64,000 nucleotides of DNA from Centipeda noxia ATCC 43541 (GTDB taxonomy: Bacteria > Bacillota > Negativicutes > Selenomonadales > Selenomonadaceae): assembly GCF_000160555.1 (NCBI RefSeq), contig NZ_GG749278.1, forward strand, positions 7,702 through 71,701, given 5' to 3'. The position numbers were made by a program, and so were the translations under genes. Every line of letters starts with the position of its first letter. Position 1 is the first letter of the stretch. A model generated the notes under the pieces. That model was given only the letters and a program-made list of their open reading frames with translations, searched no databases and had not been told where the DNA came from. Shown here one piece after another: positions 60,575-64,000 of the stretch.

Positions 60575-62995
60575 TTAGGCTTTGCCTGCGCGTGCCTTCT
60601 TTGGTTTTTCTTCGCCTTCCCGCGTCGTTTTGCGCGTGCTCTTTTTCTTTGTTGCCGTCATCGACACTGTCTTCGTACTTTCTGCAGCGGCGGACTTCGT
60701 CGCCTTGGCGGATGCCGTTGGAGTTATGCCTGCCGTCTCCTTCGCAGAACTTCTGACCGTTCTCTTTGCCGCCTTCTTTGCGGATTTCTCTGCCTTCTCC
60801 CGGGTCTCTTTTGCCGCGGGCTTAGGCGCCTTCTTCGGGGCCGTCTTTTTTGCGGCAGCCGCCGCAGTCTCGTCTTTCTTCGCAGCGGTGCGCGTCCGCG
60901 GTGTCTTCTTCACTGCGGTCTTTTCTGTCGTCGCTTTCACTGCTGTGCGTTTCTTCGGTGCTGTCTTTTTCGCAGGCGCATGCTTCGGCGCCGCCTTTTC
61001 CGCCGCTGCCGCTCCGCGCCTTTCCGCTGCAGATTCTTTTTTTGCGACTGCATCCGCCGCCGCAGACAGCTCGCTCACAGGGGTTCCCGCGCCGCTCTGC
61101 CGCTTCAAGCGGTAGAATGTCGTGGCAAGCGGCGGTATCGTGAGGACGACAGACTGCTCGCGCCCGTGGAAGGCATAATCCTCGCTGATAATATTTCCCG
61201 TATTGAGCACGCCGCTGCCGCCGTATGCCTCCTCATCCGAGTTGAACACCTCGACATAGCTCCCCTTCGTCGGCACGCCGATGCGGTAGCCGTGCCGCAC
61301 CTCCGGGGTAAAGTTGTGCACGCAGACAATGAAGTCATTGTGATCGTCGGCGCGGCGAATAAGCGCAATAATACTGTTCTCACTGTCGTTGCAGTCAATC
61401 CACTGGAACCCGCCCCAGTCAAAATCCACCTGCCAGAGGGCCTTGTTGTCTACATAGAATTTATTGAGTGCCTTCGAATAGGCCAACATCTTCGCGTGCA
61501 TCGGATACTGCTCGACAAGATGCCAATCCATGCTGTCATCGAAATTCCACTCGATGAAATGCCCGAATTCACCGCCCATGAAAAGCAGCTTTTTGCCCGG
61601 GTGCGCGATCCAATAGCCGAAGAAGGCTCTGAGCCCCGCAAATTTTTGCCAGTAATCGCCCGGCATCTTGCTGATCAGCGAGCTCTTGCCGTGCACGACC
61701 TCGTCATGCGAGAGCGGGAGGACAAAATTCTCGGAGAATGCGTACATCAAGGAGAACGTAATCTTGTCCTGGTTCCACTTGCGATAGATCGGGTCGAGGC
61801 TCATATAGGCGAGTATGTCGTTCATCCAGCCCATGTTCCACTTGTAGTTGAACCCCATGCCGCCCATGTAGACAGGCTTGGAGATCAGCGGCCATGAGGT
61901 GGACTCCTCGGCAATCATAAGCGCATGCGGATGATATTTAAAAATTGTCTCGTTGAGCTTCTTGAGGAAATCCATCGCCTCGAGGTTTCCCGTATCGCCG
62001 TATTTGTTCGGCTGCCACTCGCCGTCCTTGCGTCCGTAGTTGAGATAGAGCATATTTGCAACCGCGTCAATGCGCAGCCCGTCAATGTGGAACTCCTCGA
62101 ACCAGAACAGCGCGTTCGAGATGAGGAAACTCTGCACTTCCGTGCGTCCGTAGTCAAAATTGGTCGTTCCCCACTCCCAGTTCTCCGCGCGCATTTCGTT
62201 GTCGGACTCATAGAGATTCTTGCCGTCGAAATGGCGCAGCCCCTGCTCGTCCTTGCAGAAATGCCCGGGCACCCAGTCCATGATGATGCCGATGCCGTTC
62301 TGGTGCGCCGTATCGATAAGATAGCGGAAATCATCAGGTGTTCCGTAGCGGCTCGTCACGGCGAAATAGCCCGTCGCCTGATACCCCCAGGAACCGTCAT
62401 AGGGATGCTCGCACAAAGGCATGAACTCGATGTGGGTATAGTGCATGTCTTTGACATAGGCGATGAGCTGGTCGGCAAGATCGCGATAGGAGAGATACTC
62501 TCCATCGAGCGAGCGGCGCCACGATCCCGCATGCACCTCGTAGGTGAGCATCGGGTGATCGTATGAGACTTCGCGTGCCTTGCGCTCCTGCCATGCTGCG
62601 TCCTTCCACTCATAGTGGTTCATATCATAGATGCGGGATGCGGTCTGGGGTTTCTTCTCCGCATAAAATCCATAGGGGTCAGCCTTCATGATGCGGGGCC
62701 CGCCCCACTCCGGCTCAATCGCATACTTATAGATTTCTCCTTCGCCGAGTCCTTCGACAAAGGTCTCCCAGATCTCGCCGTCACCGATGCGGCTCATCGG
62801 ATCGGCCAGCGTATTCCAGTCGTTGAATTCCCCGACAACGCTGACTTCTTTGGCATTCGGCGCCCAGACCGTAAAGCGAACACCGCGTTTCCCGTCCCGC
62901 TCGACGAAATGTGCTCCCAGCATTTCCTGCGCGTGATAATTCGTACCCTGATGAAAGAGGTAAAGATCAAACTCACTGAGCGCTGATGTTTTCAT
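60575..62995 (-). CDS. glgB: 1,4-alpha-glucan branching enzyme GlgB with basic histone-H1-like tail
   Basis: Makes alpha-1,6 branches in glycogen. It is 806 residues. CBM48 at about 35-125 (VRFTVWAPNAKEVSVVGEF) and the GH13 core with nucleophile GLRIDAVANMLY, acid/base LMIAEESTSWP and PLSHDEVVHGKSSL, then the C-terminal beta domain ending near residue 630 (IPPLATTFYRLKR). Normal GlgB stops about here. The remaining roughly 175 residues are Lys/Ala/Thr/Pro repeats (AAPKKRTAVKAT, KKTAPKKAPKPAAK), strongly basic and disordered. The tail is in frame with no stop or frameshift. GGAGGGG lies before the ATG. Confidence 0.95.
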   Translation of the reverse strand: MKTSALSEFDLYLFHQGTNYHAQEMLGAHFVERDGKRGVRFTVWAPNAKEVSVVGEFNDWNTLADPMSRIGDGEIWETFVEGLGEGEIYKYAIEPEWGGPRIMKADPYGFYAEKKPQTASRIYDMNHYEWKDAAWQERKAREVSYDHPMLTYEVHAGSWRRSLDGEYLSYRDLADQLIAYVKDMHYTHIEFMPLCEHPYDGSWGYQATGYFAVTSRYGTPDDFRYLIDTAHQNGIGIIMDWVPGHFCKDEQGLRHFDGKNLYESDNEMRAENWEWGTTNFDYGRTEVQSFLISNALFWFEEFHIDGLRIDAVANMLYLNYGRKDGEWQPNKYGDTGNLEAMDFLKKLNETIFKYHPHALMIAEESTSWPLISKPVYMGGMGFNYKWNMGWMNDILAYMSLDPIYRKWNQDKITFSLMYAFSENFVLPLSHDEVVHGKSSLISKMPGDYWQKFAGLRAFFGYWIAHPGKKLLFMGGEFGHFIEWNFDDSMDWHLVEQYPMHAKMLAYSKALNKFYVDNKALWQVDFDWGGFQWIDCNDSENSIIALIRRADDHNDFIVCVHNFTPEVRHGYRIGVPTKGSYVEVFNSDEEAYGGSGVLNTGNIISEDYAFHGREQSVVLTIPPLATTFYRLKRQSGAGTPVSELSAAADAVAKKESAAERRGAAAAEKAAPKHAPAKKTAPKKRTAVKATTEKTAVKKTPRTRTAAKKDETAAAAAKKTAPKKAPKPAAKETREKAEKSAKKAAKRTVRSSAKETAGITPTASAKATKSAAAESTKTVSMTATKKKSTRKTTREGEEKPKKARAGKA

Positions 62996-63027
62996 ACGAT
63001 CCCCTCCTATGATTGTCCTCGGTGCCT

Positions 63028-64000
63028 CTACGAGATGATGACAGGTCGGATGTTCCAGATATCCCGCGCATACTCGTCAATCGTGCGGTCCGAGGAAAAG
63101 CGGCCGGCGTGTGCGACATTCATTGCCGCCGTGCGCGCCCAGCCGTCCTTGTCCTTGAACCGCCGCATGACTTCGATGCGCGCGTTGTCGTACGCATTGA
63201 AGTCCTTCAGTATAAAGAACTCGTCGTTCGCGTGCAGCAGATAGTCATACAGCGAACGGAAGTCGCCGTAGGTGCCGTCAACAAGCTGGGTCATCACCGT
63301 GCGCACCTTTTCGTTCGTATGATACTCATCCCACGCAGAGTAGGCGCCTGACGCATAGTAGTTCATGACCTCTTCCGCCTTGAGCCCGAAGATGACACAG
63401 TGATCGCTGCCGACCGCATCGCGGATCTCGACATTCGCCCCATCGAGCGTGCCGAGCGTGATCGCGCCGTTCATCATGAACTTCATATTGCCCGTGCCCG
63501 ACGCCTCCTTCGACGCCGTAGAGATCTGCTCGCTGACATCCGCAGCCGGATAGACAAGCTCGCCGATCGAGACGCCGAAGTTCTCGATGAAGATGACCTT
63601 CATAAAATCGTTGACGCGCTTATCCTGATTGATGCGGTCGGCGACTACGTTGATGAGGCGAATCGTCTCCTTTGCGATATAGTAGCCAGGGGCCGCCTTT
63701 CCGCCGAAGAAATAGGTCACCGGCTGGGTCAGGAACGACGGTTCGCTGAGCGCCCGATGATAGCGGTACATGATGTGCAGAATGTTCATCAGCTGCCGTT
63801 TGTAGGAGTGGATGCGCTTGACTTGGATGTCGAACATGGAATCCGGGTTCAGCTTCACGCCGTTGTGCCGCTCAATGTATCGCGCAAGTCCCTCACGGCG
63901 CAGATGCTTGATCTTCATGAGCTGCTCGAGGAAGTTCTTGTCCTCAACATGATCATGCAGACCGTCCATCTGCTCCGGGTGCCGATGCCATTTATGACTG
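63028..64000 (-). CDS. glgP: Glycogen phosphorylase, C-terminal part (cut by window end)
   Basis: Releases glucose 1-phosphate from glycogen. Only the last 320 or so codons are in the window; the frame is open to the edge. FDIQVKRIHSYKRQ marks the glucan/phosphate site (Ser where Glu is usual in KRIHEYKRQ). KEASGTGNMKFMMNGA contains the Lys that binds pyridoxal phosphate, followed by LGTLDGANVEI. It is located 32 bases upstream of glgB and transcribed toward it. Confidence 0.96.
   Translation of the reverse strand, partial: SHKWHRHPEQMDGLHDHVEDKNFLEQLMKIKHLRREGLARYIERHNGVKLNPDSMFDIQVKRIHSYKRQLMNILHIMYRYHRALSEPSFLTQPVTYFFGGKAAPGYYIAKETIRLINVVADRINQDKRVNDFMKVIFIENFGVSIGELVYPAADVSEQISTASKEASGTGNMKFMMNGAITLGTLDGANVEIRDAVGSDHCVIFGLKAEEVMNYYASGAYSAWDEYHTNEKVRTVMTQLVDGTYGDFRSLYDYLLHANDEFFILKDFNAYDNARIEVMRRFKDKDGWARTAAMNVAHAGRFSSDRTIDEYARDIWNIRPVIIS

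Noticed and set aside
60446-61897. 483-codon frame on the plus strand, Cys/Arg-rich
   Set aside because: Opposite glgA/glgB; its Cys-rich start is only the complement of the Lys/Ala-rich tail codons of glgB.

Overview
The window looks like a chromosome segment of an oral Selenomonas or a close relative: Negativicutes, Firmicutes with an outer membrane. Three things point there. The background is GC-rich. The genes combine Firmicutes-type information and heat-shock operons (CIRCE, hrcA-grpE-dnaK-dnaJ) with outer-membrane machinery (a two-partner-secretion pore, TolC, periplasmic adaptor). The protein sequences also read as that group. This assignment is inferred, since there is no 16S rRNA in the window.

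1-6.6 kb, accessory region: a contact-dependent inhibition (CDI) locus. The window opens inside a CdiA C-terminal nuclease toxin with its immunity gene. Next come two displaced pre-toxin/toxin/immunity cassettes, a frameshifted small membrane-protein gene, and the outer-membrane exporter CdiB. The first displaced cassette is a diverged copy of the opening toxin/immunity pair. A perfect 20-bp tandem duplication splits its pre-toxin from its toxin, and losing one unit would restore a single frame. The second displaced cassette carries a different toxin and an extra base in its pre-toxin region. The order toxin-immunity-exporter resembles Burkholderia-type rather than E. coli-type CDI loci. Toxin and immunity segments are visibly AT-rich against their surroundings.

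6.6-20.3 kb, mostly minus strand, housekeeping: a papain-like protein, dnaJ, dnaK, grpE and hrcA behind a sigma-A-type promoter with a perfect CIRCE operator; a DUF1877 gene; rpmG-secE-nusG-rplK-rplA-L10 leader-rplJ-rplL; five tRNA genes (Met, Thr, fMet, Tyr, fMet); a phosphofructokinase with pyrophosphate-type motifs; a DEAD-box helicase; and methionine aminopeptidase.

20.4-34.3 kb: polysaccharide deacetylase; a GH32 sucrose hydrolase translationally coupled to a predicted micropeptide; an orphan glucitol-type PTS IIA; a minimal pilB-pilT-pilC set; truA with ecfT; convergent EAL-HDOD and HD-GYP genes; and a polar amino-acid ABC importer.

34.4-55.3 kb: MATE efflux, DUF218 and cupin genes. 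A long minus-strand envelope run follows: ftsE, ftsX, M23 peptidase, CtpA-like protease, tolC, adaptor, MacB-like ABC pair. Then come an esterase plus ATP-grasp pair, a methyltransferase, anchored proteins of unknown function, a metallo-beta-lactamase-fold protein and a DUF2225/unknown/DUF4127/flavodoxin operon.

55.4-64.0 kb: a glycogen locus on the minus strand: glgP (cut by the window end), glgB with a roughly 175-residue Lys/Ala-rich histone-H1-like tail, glgA, and a 1149-residue protein fusing a GH13 alpha-glucan hydrolase to a GH77 4-alpha-glucanotransferase. Synthesis, branching, phosphorolysis and debranching are encoded side by side. No CRISPR array, rRNA gene, insertion sequence or prophage was seen.
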